NCBI RefSeq assembly: GCF_017848645.1
Contig: NZ_JAFEIF010000049.1
Coordinates: 25,919 to 89,918 of the forward strand
Origin: Limnohabitans sp.
Lineage (GTDB): Bacteria; Pseudomonadota; Gammaproteobacteria; Burkholderiales; Burkholderiaceae_C
Reading direction: 5' to 3'
DNA: 64,000 nt
Shown here: piece by piece, positions 50,759-58,595 of the stretch
Position numbering within the stretch: position 1 is the first letter of the stretch
How the letters are laid out: each line of letters opens with the position of its first letter
Program-made: the position numbers and the translations under genes
Notes under the pieces: model-generated
Database searches by the model: none
What the model was told of the DNA's origin: nothing
Seen by the model: the letters and a program-made list of their open reading frames with translations, nothing else

Positions 50759-51621
50759 TGTTCTTGTGTGGCGAGAGAGGTGAGGGCTTCGAGCAGACCG
50801 AGGGCGGGCTGCAGCCGTGTGTCGAGTTCGGCCAGCAAGGCCTGACGAATGGTTTGGCGCAGGTTTTGGTGCAGTGGCATCAGCCAGCTGCTGGGGTCCG
50901 CCTTGGGGGATTCGTTGCTGGCTGAGGCCATGGCGTCAATCTCGTCAGCGGCATCCGCCATGGCATCGGCAGTTTCGGTGGTCAGGGCCGCGTGCCGGGC
51001 TTGGACCTGCATGTGCGCCTTGATGGTTTGCACAAAGCGCTTTTCCAGCAACTTGGACGTTTTGGCCAGCAAAGCCGCTTCGCGCTCGGCAAGGATGTTT
51101 TCAAAAGCCGTGTCGATGGCGGCCAGTTGCTGCCCAGCACTGGCGCGTTTGCTCAGCTGCAGGCGCAACTGGGCGCGCAAGCCGCGCACTGTGCTTTCCA
51201 TTTGCCGCTGGTGGGCGGCCACAAAGCGGCGGTAGGGCTCGAAGGCGGTCTTGATCTCCACCGGCTCGTCCACAACCGGGGCGGGCAGGTCGATGCGCGC
51301 CAGGCCCGAGCCCGCGGGTGCGCCTTGGGTGATGGACTCGACCAGCTGGGCGCGCGCTTTGTCCACATGTTTGGCCAGCGCCTCGGGGGCGATCAGGGCC
51401 ATGCGCTGGACATGGGCCGGCAAGTTAGCGGTTTGTGCATCGCTGGTTGTCTCGGGGTTCAGCACGCCGTGCAGCGCAATGGCCTGCCGAAAATCCAGCC
51501 AGTCGCCCAGTTTTTGCCCCACGTCCTCTGCCGGACGGGCAGGGGCGAGCAGGGCGTTTTCCGTCAGAAAACGCACCAAGCTGGCGCTGTAAAGGCTGGC
51601 ACGCGGCAGGGCTCGCGTCAT
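50755..51621 (-). CDS. DUF3348 family protein, first gene of the motor-like operon
   Basis: 288 residues without signal peptide or membrane helix. ASLVRFLTENALLAP and KLGDWLDFRQAIALHGVL near the N-terminus, and a long helical middle (RRFVAAHQRQMESTVRGLRA, ENILAEREAALLAKTSKLLE), then an acidic DAADEIDAM segment. It belongs to DUF3348, again limited largely to Betaproteobacteria. Start 51621 chosen over 51684. Its stop overlaps the start of the DUF802 gene (ATGA). Probably cytoplasmic and possibly the partner of the coiled-coil tail; no function is known. Confidence 0.82.
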   Translation of the reverse strand: MTRALPRASLYSASLVRFLTENALLAPARPAEDVGQKLGDWLDFRQAIALHGVLNPETTSDAQTANLPAHVQRMALIAPEALAKHVDKARAQLVESITQGAPAGSGLARIDLPAPVVDEPVEIKTAFEPYRRFVAAHQRQMESTVRGLRAQLRLQLSKRASAGQQLAAIDTAFENILAEREAALLAKTSKLLEKRFVQTIKAHMQVQARHAALTTETADAMADAADEIDAMASASNESPKADPSSWLMPLHQNLRQTIRQALLAELDTRLQPALGLLEALTSLATQEQ

Positions 51622-51828
51622 GGGTGTGTGAGGGTGTTGAATCGGACAAGCAGAGCCGAAGGCTCTTGTGGCAACGGGCGCCAAGCGCTCACGTCATGAA
51701 CTGCCCCAATGGCAGAGTTGAGATTTTACCTGTTGAGGTTCTGGCGAATTCTTCGGTTTTGAATTCCAAAGAAGTCATCTGCCACACTTTTTCAGAGGCC
51801 TGTACCGATGCCTCGGCTCTCCAAGGGT

Positions 51829-52719
51829 TCAGTGGGTGTGGGAGATGAACAGGCGGGTCCAGGAGGCCTGGGCCTGGGTGAGAAAGTTGTGCGGCGCAGG
51901 CTGGGCGGGCAAGCCCAGCACTTGGGCAGCTTGACCCAGTGCTGCCAAGGGGTCAGACAGGTCCAGCGCCAGCGCCCCGTTTTGTTTGCTGAGTTTTTCG
52001 CCATTCGCGCCCATCACCAGGGGGGTGTGCAGGTACTGGGGGGTGGGCAGCCCCAAGGCGCGCTGCAGCAGGATTTGCCGCGCCGTGTTGTCGGCCAGGT
52101 CCTGACCGCGCACCACATGGCTCACGCCTTGTGCGGCGTCGTCCACCACCACCGCCAGCTGGTAGGCCCACAGGCCATCGGCGCGGCGCAGCACAAAGTC
52201 GCCGACTTCTTGGGCCACGTTTTGTCGCTGCGGACCCAAGCGGCGGTCGGACCACTGCGTGAGCGCGGGCAGGCCCAAGGCCTGTTGCACGGCCTGCACA
52301 TTCAGCCGCCAGGCGCGGGCAGGTTTGCCGTTCAGCCCCTCTCGGCAGGTGCCGGGGTACACGGCGGCGCTGTGCCGGGCCACGGCTTGGGCCGATTCAA
52401 TCTCTTTGCGCGAGCAGCCGCAGGGGTAGGCCCAGCCTTGGTTCACCAGGCTTTGCAGGGCGGCTGCATAAGCGTCGCCGCGCTGGCTTTGCCACAGCAC
52501 GGGGCCGTCGGGCACCAAGCCACAGGCTGCCAGTTGCTGCAAGATGACCTGGTCGGCCCCGGGCACGCAGCGGGGGGTGTCCACGTCTTCGATGCGCACG
52601 AGCCAGCGGCCGCCGTGGGCGCGGGCATCGAGCCAGCTGGCCAGCGCCGCCACCAGCGAGCCGGCATGCAAAAGGCCGGTTGGCGAGGGCGCGAACCGGC
52701 CGGTGTAAACCTCAGCCAT
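51829..52719 (-). CDS. gluQ: glutamyl-Q tRNA(Asp) synthetase
   Basis: 296 residues resembling the catalytic domain of GluRS without the anticodon-binding part. HIGH-type motif GLLHAGSL, zinc-site CGCSRKEIE with a further Cys in YPGTCREG, and KMSKS-type EKLSKQNG are present. It attaches glutamate to queuosine in tRNA-Asp. It lies 20 bp downstream of the flavoprotein gene on the same strand. Confidence 0.94.
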   Translation of the reverse strand: MAEVYTGRFAPSPTGLLHAGSLVAALASWLDARAHGGRWLVRIEDVDTPRCVPGADQVILQQLAACGLVPDGPVLWQSQRGDAYAAALQSLVNQGWAYPCGCSRKEIESAQAVARHSAAVYPGTCREGLNGKPARAWRLNVQAVQQALGLPALTQWSDRRLGPQRQNVAQEVGDFVLRRADGLWAYQLAVVVDDAAQGVSHVVRGQDLADNTARQILLQRALGLPTPQYLHTPLVMGANGEKLSKQNGALALDLSDPLAALGQAAQVLGLPAQPAPHNFLTQAQASWTRLFISHTH

Positions 52720-52739
52720 GTGGGGGTAGCTTCAGCCCA

Positions 52740-53786
52740 TCAGCGCTTTTTGAGCACCGCCAAAGCCAGTTCCAGGCCCGAGACAAACGCGTCTTCGACC
52801 CGGTGCCCCAGGCACCAGTCGCCACACAGGCCGATGCCTTGTGCTTTGGACCACAAGAAGCTTTGGCCCAAAGGCTGCGCGGTTTTGGCGTAGAGCCAGC
52901 GGTGCACCTCGGCGTGGTCCGGGGTGACGCGGATGCCGGTGATTTCGGCAAAGGCTTTCATGAGTTTGCCTTTGACGCGATCGGGGGTGTCGTTGACGTG
53001 TTCGGCCGACCACGGGGCGCTGGCCTGCACGGTCCAGCGCTCGATGCGCTCGCGCCCGGGCTTGGACGATTCACGCGCCATCCAGGCGATGCGGTGGTGC
53101 GTGCTGCGCGCCGCGTTCCATTGCGGGCCAATGGTGATCACGCCCGGCTGCACGGCTTGTGGGTAAGCCAGCATCAGCGTCCAGCAGGGGTCCACACGCA
53201 CATTTTTCAGGGGCTCGGCCAGGATACTTTGTCCCGACGCCTCCAGCAAAGCCTGCGCTTGGGTGGGCGGGATGGCCAGGATCACTTGGTCAAAACCGGC
53301 ATAAATGTGCTGGCCGCCGTCATCGCTTTCGGTGTGCAGCTGCCAGCCGTTTTTCTTCAGGGGATCGGGCGAGATGTGCGTCACGCGGGTTTGCAGTTGC
53401 ACATTGCCGTCTTCCACCAAGGGGGCGGCCCAGGCTTTGACCAGGCCGTTCATGCCGGGCGTGGCCACCCAGTGGCGCTCGCCGCCGGGCAGGCCCGCCT
53501 CGATCACGCGGCCATTGGGGTCGAGCACGCGCACGGCGTTGGCGCTCCAGGGTTTGCACACGCCGGGGGCGGTGGCAATGGCCAGCTCAAAGCGCGGGTC
53601 GCGCACGGTGAAGTACTGCGCCCCGTGGTCAAAGCTGCCAAAGGCGCTGGCGCGGGTGGACATGCGTCCGCCCAAGCCCCGGCTTTTGTCGAACAAGGTG
53701 ACGTTGTGGCCGGCTTGGCGCAAGGTGCGGGCGCAGGTGACGCCGGCCATGCCGACACCGATGATGGCGATGTGTGGTGTGTTCAT
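52740..53786 (-). CDS. renalase-like FAD-dependent amine oxidoreductase
   Basis: 348 residues. N-terminal dinucleotide fold IAIIGVGMAGVTCARTLRQA, then FDKSRGLGGRMSTRA and FDHGAQYFTVRDPRF, which are typical of bacterial renalase-like NAD(P)-binding proteins; the C-terminal GIGLCGDWCLGHRVEDAFVSG contributes the FAD site. Bacterial renalases oxidise misreduced dihydro-NAD(P) isomers. The same-strand spacing to gluQ suggests co-transcription. Substrate inferred from family. Confidence 0.85.
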   Translation of the reverse strand: MNTPHIAIIGVGMAGVTCARTLRQAGHNVTLFDKSRGLGGRMSTRASAFGSFDHGAQYFTVRDPRFELAIATAPGVCKPWSANAVRVLDPNGRVIEAGLPGGERHWVATPGMNGLVKAWAAPLVEDGNVQLQTRVTHISPDPLKKNGWQLHTESDDGGQHIYAGFDQVILAIPPTQAQALLEASGQSILAEPLKNVRVDPCWTLMLAYPQAVQPGVITIGPQWNAARSTHHRIAWMARESSKPGRERIERWTVQASAPWSAEHVNDTPDRVKGKLMKAFAEITGIRVTPDHAEVHRWLYAKTAQPLGQSFLWSKAQGIGLCGDWCLGHRVEDAFVSGLELALAVLKKR

Positions 53787-53863
53787 GGGGTCACTTTAGC
53801 TGAGAAAAGGGCCTTGAAACCACCCGGGTGGGTTATCCCCGATGTCGGTGGCGGTGGTCGTTT

Positions 53864-54802
53864 TCACACACGGTGCACGGGCCGCAACAGCGCTTCGCGG
53901 GTGGCAGCTCGTTCCAGTTGCTCCAACCACCAGCGCAAGGCTTGTCCGGCGGGCGTTTGCGGGGTGTCGCGCCAAGCGGTGTGGCAGGTGTTGGTGCGCG
54001 GCGCATGCACCTGCTTGGCCACCAGTTGGCCGCTGTCGATGTAAGGCCGGGCCAGCGATTCGGGCAAAAAACCGCCGCCCAGTCCGCGCAGTTGGGCTTC
54101 GAGTTTGCTGGGCATGTCGGGCACGGTGAACACGTCTTGCCCGCCTTGCAGCCCAATGGTCAGGCCTGCGCCCCGGCTGACCGAGTCGGCCACGGCCACG
54201 GCGCGGTGCTGCTGCAGGGCGGCGTCTCCCAGCGGCTCGGTGGCTTGGGCCAAGGGGTGGTGCGGCGCCACCGCATAAACAAAAGCCACCTCCCCCAGTG
54301 ACGCGTGCCGGATGTCGGTTTTCAGGCCCGGCTCCAGCACCACGCCCAGCGCCAAGTCGGCCTGGCCCGAAGTGAGCGCGGCCAGCGTGCCCGACAGGGT
54401 TTCATAGCGCAGCCGCAGTCGGGTGGGCGCCCCCAACGCCAAAAAGTTGGCGCACAGGTCCATGACCACGCCGCGCGAGACGATGCTGTCGACGGCCACG
54501 GTAAACACCGCCTCCCAGCCTGTGGCCACGCGGCGCACGCGGTTGGCCACGGCGTCCATGTCGTCGAGCAAACGGCTGGCTTCGCGCAGCAACTCGCGGC
54601 CAGCGGCCGTGGGCACGGCCTGGCGGGCACTGCGGTCAAACAGCAGCACATCGAGCGCGTCTTCGATTTGGCGCACCCGGTAGGTCAGGGCGCTGGGCAC
54701 CAGGTTCAGGGCGCGTGCAGCTGCGGCAAAGCTGCCTTGCTGGCCAATGGTTTGCAGCATCAGCAGGGCTTCGGGGGTGAGCCAGTCGCGTGGAGTTTGC
54801 AT
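53864..54802 (-). CDS. LysR-family regulator (YhaJ-like)
   Basis: 312 residues with an N-terminal winged HTH (LTPEALLMLQTIGQQGSFAA, SALTYRVRQIEDALDVLLFDR) and a LysR effector domain. It is divergent from a pirin gene, the same pairing as yhaJ-yhaK in E. coli, and the HTH (ALTYRVRQ) resembles YhaJ. The 132-bp divergent region is AT-rich near the LysR start and probably holds its operators. YhaJ responds to aromatic quinones, which would fit the flavodoxin-type reductase two genes away. Confidence 0.88.
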   Translation of the reverse strand: MQTPRDWLTPEALLMLQTIGQQGSFAAAARALNLVPSALTYRVRQIEDALDVLLFDRSARQAVPTAAGRELLREASRLLDDMDAVANRVRRVATGWEAVFTVAVDSIVSRGVVMDLCANFLALGAPTRLRLRYETLSGTLAALTSGQADLALGVVLEPGLKTDIRHASLGEVAFVYAVAPHHPLAQATEPLGDAALQQHRAVAVADSVSRGAGLTIGLQGGQDVFTVPDMPSKLEAQLRGLGGGFLPESLARPYIDSGQLVAKQVHAPRTNTCHTAWRDTPQTPAGQALRWWLEQLERAATREALLRPVHRV

Positions 54803-54934
54803 GGTGATGGCTTGATTTTTGAAATTATTTGAATGATGCCAGCAAACAGCTGCAATGGTTCAAGGGCGGTTGATCGTTAAAGTTAGAGCCTTGTAGGCAG
54901 CGAGAGCTGCAGCCCATTGACCAGGAGAAAACCC

Positions 54935-55648
54935 ATGCTCACCCTGCGCAAATCTGCCGAACGCGGCTATGCCGACCACGGCTGGCTCAAGTCGTTTCAC
55001 AGCTTTTCTTTTGCCAACTACTTCGACCCGGCCCATGTGGGATTTGGCAACCTGCGCGTCATCAACGAAGACCGCATTGCGCCCGGCACCGGCTTTGGCA
55101 CACACGGCCACCGCGACATGGAAATCATCAGCTACGTGCTGTCGGGCAATCTGGCCCACCAGGACAGCATGGGCAACGTCAAGGGCATTCCGCCGGGCGA
55201 CGTGCAGCGCATGAGCGCGGGCTCTGGCGTGCGCCACAGCGAGTTCAATCATGCCCAGGGGGAACAAACCCACTTTTTGCAAATCTGGATCGAACCGAAC
55301 GTGACGGGCATTGACCCCGGCTACGAGCAAAAAACCGTGCCGGGCAACGCCAAACGTGGGCAATTGGCTTTGGTGGCCGCACCCCCTGCAGACCCGCAAG
55401 CGGCCGAGCACACGGTGCAGATCCATGCCGATGCCCGCATGTACGCGGGTTTGTTGGACGGTGCAGAAGTCGCCCATTTGCCCTTGAGCCCCGAGCGCAA
55501 GGCCTATGTGTTTTTGGTGCGCGGCAGTTTGCAGGTCAATGGCCAGCAACTCAACGCGGGTGACGCGGCCATGTTGCAGTCTGAACCGTCTTTGGCTTTG
55601 GCCAATGGCCAGGACGCCGAAGTCCTGGTGTTCGACCTCGCTCCTTGA
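54935..55648 (+). CDS. pirin family protein
   Basis: 237 residues, a two-domain cupin (pirin, YhaK/YhhW type). HSFSFANYFDPAHVGFGNLR and GFGTHGHRDMEIISYVLSG contain metal-binding His residues, followed by MSAGSGVRHSEFNHAQGE. Such pirins can have quercetin 2,3-dioxygenase activity. CCAGGAGAAAA precedes ATG 54935. Divergent from the LysR gene that probably controls it; the flavodoxin-like gene follows after 92 bp. Confidence 0.92.
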   Translation: MLTLRKSAERGYADHGWLKSFHSFSFANYFDPAHVGFGNLRVINEDRIAPGTGFGTHGHRDMEIISYVLSGNLAHQDSMGNVKGIPPGDVQRMSAGSGVRHSEFNHAQGEQTHFLQIWIEPNVTGIDPGYEQKTVPGNAKRGQLALVAAPPADPQAAEHTVQIHADARMYAGLLDGAEVAHLPLSPERKAYVFLVRGSLQVNGQQLNAGDAAMLQSEPSLALANGQDAEVLVFDLAP

Positions 55649-55661
55649 GCTTGCATCTTTG

Positions 55662-55681
55662 ATTCCCCCGAATGCGGGAAT
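55662..55681. repeat. ATTCCC-N8-GGGAAT palindromic repeat
   Basis: Twenty-base inverted repeat with the exact arm and spacer form of the dRS3-type repeat of Neisseria and of small REP-like elements in other betaproteobacteria. It sits 14 bp behind the pirin stop. Only one copy was found by eye. Confidence 0.6.
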
Positions 55682-55740
55682 CCATCCCCCATCTCACTTC
55701 ACTCAACCCTTTTTTTCAACCCCTCCAAGGAGTTTTTCTC

Positions 55741-56274
55741 ATGGCTAAAACTGTTGTTGTTTTCCATTCCGGCTACGGCCACACCCAGCGCGTGGCCCAG
55801 TTTGTGGCCCAAGGCGCGAACGCCCAAAGCATCGCCATCGACGCCGACGGCAACATCTCAGACGCCGACTGGGCGGCCCTGGACGCGGCCGATGCCATCA
55901 TCTTTGGCTCGCCCACTTACATGGGCATGGCTTCGTGGCAGTTCAAGAAGTTTGCCGACGCCTCTTCCAAGCGCTGGTTCACCAGTGCCTGGAAGGACAA
56001 GGTCGCGGGCGGCTTCACCATCTCGGCCAGCCCCAGCGGTGACAAGCTGTCGACCATTCAGTACTTCATCACCTTGGCCATGCAGCAAGGCATGGTCTGG
56101 GTCGGTCAGCCGGCCTTGAACGATGGCAGCATCAACCGCATCGGCTCCAACTCCGGTGTGATGGCGCAAGTGGGCCCGACCAGCCCTGCCGAAGACATTC
56201 CCCAAGGCGATCTGGATACCGCCAAAGCCTACGGCGAGCGCGTGGCTGCGGTGGCGGCCAAGCTGCGTGGCTGA
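55741..56274 (+). CDS. flavodoxin-family NAD(P)H:quinone reductase-like protein
   Basis: 177 residues of the flavodoxin fold: VVVFHSGYGHTQRVAQFVA is the FMN phosphate loop and GSPTYMGMASWQFKKFAD the ring-binding loop, as in WrbA-like proteins. A WrbA of full length has about 200 residues; this is slightly shorter. CAAGGAG lies 9-15 bases upstream of the ATG. With pirin and the YhaJ-like regulator it may form a quinone detoxification unit. Confidence 0.88.
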   Translation: MAKTVVVFHSGYGHTQRVAQFVAQGANAQSIAIDADGNISDADWAALDAADAIIFGSPTYMGMASWQFKKFADASSKRWFTSAWKDKVAGGFTISASPSGDKLSTIQYFITLAMQQGMVWVGQPALNDGSINRIGSNSGVMAQVGPTSPAEDIPQGDLDTAKAYGERVAAVAAKLRG

Positions 56275-56292
56275 TCGCGCCTTTCCAACCCT

Positions 56293-57717
56293 TTAAGGGA
56301 TGGCCTGCGACCAGACGCGGCCTGTATTGCCTGCCCGGTCACTGACTTTGACGCACAGGTGAGTCGGCGCGTCCAGCACCAAGGGCACCCGGAAATAGGG
56401 CGTGAAGGCCGAGTCGGGCAAGGCCCTGCAACCGGCCTCGGTGGCCGAGGTTGCGGTGTCGTAGCCCGAGACTTCGGGGGGCTTGAACGACAAGCTCACC
56501 CGGCGGGCTGGGCCATCCAGTGGGGCCACTTCCACGATGGGCGCAGCGGTAGGGGCGCTGTTGTCCACCTCGATCGGGTGCACCGTCAGGCGCTGGCCTT
56601 CGCGCACGCAGGCCAGGTGCACGCCTTCTTGTGTGGGCAAAAATGGCAATTGAGTTGCCTGGTAAGCCTGGTAGCCCGTGTCCGTGTTGCAACGGTCTAC
56701 GCCCGCCGTGATTAACTTCACTTGCGTGGCGGCGCTGCTGGGGCCCTCCAGTTGCCAGCGACTGATGCTGCTGGGGTGTTGCATGGGGCTGAACAGGCCT
56801 TGTGGCAGCAACGCCGGGCCGGATGCCAAGGGCAGGGGGCACACCCCGGCTTGCGGTGCCCATTGGCCTTGCACAAAGCAGGAGGCCAAGCCGTCAATGG
56901 GCACAGCGTAGCTGGTTTGAGCCCGGGGCCGGGTGCCTTGGGCGCTGATCTCGCAGGGCGATCCCAGGTAACAGTTGCGGGTCTCGGACATGCCCACGGT
57001 GGTGGTGTTGATCACGCCCACGGCTTTGCGGCTGACGGGGTCAAAAACGGGTGAGCCGGACATGCCCGGGAAAATTTGGGTGCAGTCGTTCGATTGCAGT
57101 TGCGACCAGACCCAGACAAACTCGCTCACGTCCACGCGCGGGCCTTGTTGGCAGGCCACTTGGCGCAAAAATTCGCTGCTGGGCGCACCGATCACCTGAA
57201 TCGGGCTGCCGCTGGCCAGCGGGCTGCTGTGGATCTGGATGGGCTCAATGCCCTGCGCCCGCAGTTGGCCCACGGTGGCGTTGAGCCTCAACACCGCCAG
57301 GTCGGTCTGGTTCATGCTGCTGTAGGTGATTTCCGAAACTTGAACGGTTTTTTGGGCCGCTTGGGTGCTGGCGGTGTAGAAAAACACCAAGCGGTCTGAG
57401 GGGGCGGCGCGGTCGCGCCACACGGCATAAGGGGTGTCTGGATCCGAAAAGTTTTGCGCGCAGTGCCCGTTGGTCAGTGCGTAGGCCGGGGCGGCGTCGT
57501 TGCGCAGGTCCAGCACAAAAGCGGTGCAGTCAGACTGGCCATGGTAGCGGGCCACCCCGGTTTGGTCGGTGAGGGTGATGGGCTTGCCGGTGGTTTGGCC
57601 ACCCGTTTGACCGCCCGTTTGGCCACCAGTTTGACCACCGCTTTGATCAGGGGAGCCCGAGCCACCGCCGCAGGCATTGAGGAGGGCCAGCAAGGCCAAG
57701 GAAACGATGATTTTCAT
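56293..57717 (-). CDS. lipoprotein serine protease (trypsin/V8-like)
   Basis: 474 residues. Signal sequence with lipobox LLNAC (Cys16). A low-complexity linker of GGQT units (about 27-42) is followed by a chymotrypsin-fold protease: His85 in LTNGHCAQNF, Asp139 in NQTDLAVLRL and Ser220 in FPGMSGSPVF, so the triad is complete. From about residue 275 a second Cys-containing region follows, ending SDRAGNTGRVW, perhaps beta-sandwich. The start at 57717 is used instead of 57744. The substrate and target are unknown; it is probably on the cell surface or in the periplasm. Confidence 0.78.
   Translation of the reverse strand: MKIIVSLALLALLNACGGGSGSPDQSGGQTGGQTGGQTGGQTTGKPITLTDQTGVARYHGQSDCTAFVLDLRNDAAPAYALTNGHCAQNFSDPDTPYAVWRDRAAPSDRLVFFYTASTQAAQKTVQVSEITYSSMNQTDLAVLRLNATVGQLRAQGIEPIQIHSSPLASGSPIQVIGAPSSEFLRQVACQQGPRVDVSEFVWVWSQLQSNDCTQIFPGMSGSPVFDPVSRKAVGVINTTTVGMSETRNCYLGSPCEISAQGTRPRAQTSYAVPIDGLASCFVQGQWAPQAGVCPLPLASGPALLPQGLFSPMQHPSSISRWQLEGPSSAATQVKLITAGVDRCNTDTGYQAYQATQLPFLPTQEGVHLACVREGQRLTVHPIEVDNSAPTAAPIVEVAPLDGPARRVSLSFKPPEVSGYDTATSATEAGCRALPDSAFTPYFRVPLVLDAPTHLCVKVSDRAGNTGRVWSQAIP
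57589..57650 (-). repeat. 12-bp tandem repeat encoding GGQT
   Basis: Four to five imperfect units of about 12 bases (consensus GGTGGCCAAACG on the coding strand) encode the GGQT linker of the lipoprotein protease. The unit length is a multiple of three, so changes in copy number alter linker length without frameshift. Confidence 0.7.
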
Positions 57718-57852
57718 GGTGTGTGATCTTTTGAAGTACATCATCGTAGCGTCAAATGAGACCTTTAAAACTCAAAAATGACCGAGGAAGGTGCTCAACA
57801 GGGCGTTGTGTGGGCATGGTGCTCTGCGCTGTCCCTTGATACGATCGGGCAC

Positions 57853-58548
57853 ATGAAAATCATCACCATGCTGCCTTGGCTCGATTGGCTGGCGCTCTTT
57901 TGTTTTTTTGGCATGTGGGTGGGTTACGCCTGGCTGGCCAAGGTGCGTGGCCTGAGGGACCAAAGCCTGATTGCCACCACCAACCGTTACCGCCAGATGT
58001 GGATGATGCAGGCCACAGGCCGTGACCCCCGCATGCTGGACGGCCTGATCACCCAGAACTTGTCGCAAACCCCGGCGTTTTTCTCGTCCACCAGCATCAT
58101 CATCATCGGTGGTCTGTTTGCGCTCTTGGGCACCACCGACAAGGCGGCGGAGCTGGTGGGTGAAATCCCGTTTGCCGAACCCACGCCCCTGCTGGTGTTC
58201 GAGTTCAAGATCCTGGTGCTGGTGGGCATTTTTGTGTATGCCTTCTTCCGTTTTTCATGGTCCATGCGGCAGTACACCTTTGTGGCACTGGTCATTGGGG
58301 CCATGCCCCCGCCAGAAGACTTTGCCGCTCAGCGGTTTGACCGACAGCAGTTTGCCGTGCGGGCTGGCAACCTGGTGAGTGCGGCGGCCGAGACCTTCAA
58401 CGACGGCCTGCGGGCTTACTATTTTTCGTTCGCCGCCATGGCCTGGTTTTTTTCGCCCATAGCGCTGGTGCTGGCCACGGCTTTGGTGGTGCTGATTCTG
58501 TACGGGCGCGAATTTCGCTCCGAGGTCTTGCAGGTCCTGCGTGACTGA
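57853..58548 (+). CDS. DUF599 family membrane protein
   Basis: 231 residues, four membrane helices (LDWLALFCFFGMWVGYAWLA, then SIIIIGGLFALLGT, LLVFEFKILVLVGIFVYAFF and WFFSPIALVLATALVVLILY). SLIATTNRYRQMWMMQATGRDPRMLDG and FFRFSWSMRQYTFVALVIGA match the DUF599 family of unknown function. ATG 57853 is chosen because the family begins at the first helix. It precedes dnaE by 47 bp. Confidence 0.85.
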   Translation: MKIITMLPWLDWLALFCFFGMWVGYAWLAKVRGLRDQSLIATTNRYRQMWMMQATGRDPRMLDGLITQNLSQTPAFFSSTSIIIIGGLFALLGTTDKAAELVGEIPFAEPTPLLVFEFKILVLVGIFVYAFFRFSWSMRQYTFVALVIGAMPPPEDFAAQRFDRQQFAVRAGNLVSAAAETFNDGLRAYYFSFAAMAWFFSPIALVLATALVVLILYGREFRSEVLQVLRD

Positions 58549-58581
58549 AGCCCAGCCAAGGACCCGCTGCAGGCGAACTCC

Positions 58582-58587
58582 TACAAT
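58582..58587 (+). promoter_or_regulatory. putative -10 (TACAAT) of dnaE
   Basis: CCTACAATGG lies only nine bases before the dnaE ATG. If it is used, transcription would start within a few bases of the start codon, giving a nearly leaderless mRNA. No good -35 and no Shine-Dalgarno were seen. Confidence 0.4.
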
Positions 58588-58595
58588 GGCAGGCT

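Noticed and set aside
57589..57650. Possible CRISPR-like repeats
   Set aside because: Units are 12 bp, contiguous and without spacers, and they encode a GGQT protein linker.
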